Positions 62,234-64,000 of a stretch of 64,000 nt of DNA are shown in pieces; within the stretch, counting starts at the first letter, position 1; every line of letters begins with the position of its first letter. The stretch covers positions 434,001-498,000 of the forward strand of contig OAPG01000003.1 of assembly GCA_900208305.1 (NCBI GenBank). The letters are read 5' to 3'. The notes under the pieces were generated by a model that saw nothing but the letters and a program-made list of their open reading frames with translations, was not told the DNA's origin and did no database searches. Position numbers and translations under genes: made by a program. Source of the DNA: Melanopsichium pennsylvanicum. Lineage: Eukaryota; Basidiomycota; Ustilaginomycetes; Ustilaginales.

Positions 62234-63702
62234 CTAGTCCCTCAGGAAGCCCTCCAACCACGCCCAGACCACGTCCACCTGCTGTCGCGTGTTCTGCGAC
62301 AGTTGCTGGATCTCGCTGATCCGGCGGAGCTCTCGCTCGCCGCCGGTCCTCAGCGACTCTGTCAGCAACAGCGCAGCCACGTCGGCCAGCCCCTGTTGAA
62401 ATAACTCAGTCCCCTCCTGCACCCCGTGGAAGAGGGACTCGGCACGCCTTACGGCCGCACCCAGGTCCCCCAGGCCCATAGCGGACTCCCCCGGCTGGCC
62501 TTGGGCCCGCGCCCGAGTGCGACGCCGCTCTCGGGCAGCCTCGGCTGGACGGTCGGGGCGAGACCTAGCTCGCTTGCGAGCCGCCTCCCGCTCCCGACCC
62601 ACCGCGCCCACCCAAGCCACCTCCTCCCTCAGTTCCTCCTCCTCCTCCGGGATCTCGCCAAGTGTCCTCAGCGACAACCTGACGTTGGGGTGGGGGCGGC
62701 GACGCCGACCGACCCCTCCGGACCTCCACCTCTCAAGCAAGCACGCGTAAACCCTCATTTGGAGGGGACCTTGGGCGCCGCCAAGTGGTGGGACTGTCGA
62801 GGAAAACAAAAGGAGGAACAAGAGTCAGCCGACCACCCAAGACATTGCGACAGACGCCCGACGGAAATACTTACCGCGCATATCCGCGTCGCAGGGTTGC
62901 CCGTGCTGCCCCTGACACCGACAGCAGCGGAGATCGCCTCCCGCCCGCTCACAGGCAACGCCGGCGCATACGCAGGCGTAGCAATCGCCCCAAGTCTCGG
63001 CCCATAGCGGGGCAAGGTCTGTCGTATTGGCCACGGAAACACAAACGTCAGTAGCGATCCCAATCAACACAGCAATGGAACAAATACTTACCATCACCAA
63101 CGAGTTCCGGAGTGATCTCGATGGGAACCGAAGGACGCGACCACGGCATCAAATTCCGGGGCGCCAGGACAAGGGAAGTGTGGGTCGATGCAGAGGAGGG
63201 AAGGGCCGACGGATCGGCAGACTGTTGACGCATGGCGCGCTTGCGACGGCCCGAGTTGGCCCCCCGGGAAAGGTGAGCACGCGGGGAGCGGCGCACCCCC
63301 CGGATGGGACCAGCGGAGGTCTCCGACGGCCGATCTGTCGTAATCGAAACAAGGGGGGAGGGAACAAATGTCAGTAACCCATTCCACGGCACCGACCGGT
63401 GGTTGTCAGACCCTCTGGGCCCCCCATCCACAACCGAATCACGACGGAACCACAACCGACTCACCTCCGGAAGCGGGTAATGTTGTTGTTGTTGTTGTTG
63501 CTGTTGTTGTTGTTGCTGCTGCTGCTGTTGCCGACGCTGCCGCCGTCGCGGACGTAGGCAATGGAGGGGGAACGGTACTGATACCGGCCGACGGGTTGTC
63601 GGCCGGGGAATCCATGGAAGCGTCTGCTGGTGACGACGAAATTGCGAAAAAAGAATGGGGAAGAATGGGGGAAATCGAGAAGGAAGACCCGTCGACCCCC
63701 AT
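62234..63702 (-). CDS. Antisense spliced gene in Element 3, six-cysteine protein
   Basis: A four-exon gene on the strand opposite to gag-pol. Exons are 63702-63465, 63334-63092, 63018-62875 and 62793-62234. Every intron has a GTAAGT/GTGAGT donor and a CGACAG acceptor, and every junction is phase 1; the joined length is 1185 nt, 394 residues. Exon 1 is Ser/Ala/Thr-rich (partly from a GTT/GCT microsatellite), exon 2 basic, exon 3 a cysteine-rich knuckle (CYACVCAGVAC then CCRCQGQHGQPC), exon 4 Arg/Glu-rich with a helical C-terminus. The spacing C-x2-C-x6-C ... C-x2-C-x7-C is the same as in the Element 1 antisense protein. The family is not recognised; nucleic-acid or zinc binding is inference. 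The start lies 242 bp from the 3' LTR. Confidence 0.78.
63482..63545. repeat. GTT/GCT trinucleotide microsatellite
   Basis: A run of GTT and GCT triplets that encodes Ala/Thr homopolymers in exon 1 of the Element 3 antisense gene. Length variation here would keep the frame. Confidence 0.85.
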
Positions 63703-63932
63703 CCTTATATCCCCCCTCGATAGCTACGCACGAGCAATGGCGCACAGTCAATTCCGCCGGTCCAAGGCATTGTGGGTGGTATTGCCTCATTGCTGCGCAT
63801 CCGCGATTAAATTGCCGAGACGAGCGTCGCAACTTGTACAGAGAGGCGCCCCTGGCGCGGATTAAGGTTGAGGGAGTACGACCCCCCTTGCCCTCCTGTC
63901 CTATCAGCCGCCTGGGGACCAGTCGGCCTGAA

Positions 63933-63943
63933 CCGGGGGGTAA
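63933..63943 (+). other. Element 3 polypurine tract
   Basis: CCGGGGGGTAA immediately before the 3' LTR start, the expected plus-strand primer; shorter than those of Elements 1 and 2. Confidence 0.6.
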
Positions 63944-64000
63944 TGTTAGTGCCTACCAACCGGAGTCCAAAGAGGGGGTGCTCGGCCCCCCTCCCAATTG
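63944..64000 (+). repeat. Element 3 3' LTR, truncated by window end
   Basis: The first 57 bp match 48701-48757 with one difference (G to A in a CpG). Confidence 0.92.

Larger units (their letters stand above)
48701..64000 (+). mobile_element. Element 3: Ty3/gypsy chromodomain retrotransposon, split by Element 2, right end beyond window
   Basis: The 5' LTR starts at 48701 (TGTTAGTGCC), is interrupted at 48922 by Element 2, and resumes to end at 57216. The interior (57217-63943) has gag, pol with chromodomain, and an antisense spliced gene. The 3' LTR begins at 63944 and leaves the window after 57 bp. The visible 3' LTR differs from the 5' LTR at one site, a CpG to CpA change. GC content is much higher than in Elements 1 and 2. 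Confidence 0.93.

Overview
The window looks like nuclear DNA of a basidiomycete smut fungus (Ustilaginaceae-like; species not determinable from sequence alone). The reasons are compact protein genes with few, short GTAAGT-type introns, typical fungal gene content (Zn2Cys6 regulator, ACR3, Pso2, Slx1, Pet8) and chromodomain-bearing Ty3/gypsy retrotransposons. I rebuilt spliced genes by hand from donor and acceptor sites; every spliced coding length given is a multiple of three.

Bases 1-28054 and 37463-46356 are ordinary gene-dense host DNA. In order they hold: a CofD/UPF0052-like C-terminus, GAL7-type uridylyltransferase, a TMEM97/EXPERA protein, a Zn2Cys6 regulator, a Pxp2-like peroxisomal protein ending in SKL, an Inp54-like tail-anchored phosphoinositide 5-phosphatase, a CCDC47-like ER protein, a DUF4870-like membrane protein, PI-specific phospholipase C, Pso2/Snm1, V-ATPase subunit f, a CYP52-like P450, ACR3 and an ADH6-like dehydrogenase. 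After the first retrotransposon come peptidyl-tRNA hydrolase 2, an FGGY kinase, a secreted agmatinase-like gene with an in-frame TAG, SLX1 and the SAM carrier PET8. The genes serve unrelated housekeeping roles; there is no obvious biosynthetic cluster.

Bases 28509-37389 and 46357-64000 are accessory DNA. Element 1 (28509-37389) is a full-length chromodomain Ty3/gypsy element with 1008-bp LTRs. Element 3 (48701 to beyond 64000) is a second family, and Element 2 (48923-57001) sits inside its 5' LTR, flanked by the duplication ACCAA. A 930-bp LTR pair with almost no interior (47101-48030) and strongly CpG-depleted relic DNA lie beside them.

The retrotransposons hold the most unusual signals. 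(i) All three carry the same slippery heptamer GGGAAAC in the gag frame next to a hairpin, with pol in the -1 frame. (ii) All three have a primer-binding site complementary to ten bases of their own LTR, which predicts Tf1-like self-priming. (iii) Elements 1 and 3 each carry an antisense, spliced gene between pol and the 3' LTR; both products share the spacing C-x2-C-x6-C ... C-x2-C-x7-C. (iv) Elements 1 and 2 contain tandem arrays of 35-nt palindromic modules with 3-5 nt linkers at matching places: LTR start, LTR end, the protease/RT junction, the RNase H/integrase junction and the 3' UTR. Inside pol they are translated. All three elements are interrupted by in-frame stops, mostly TGA.
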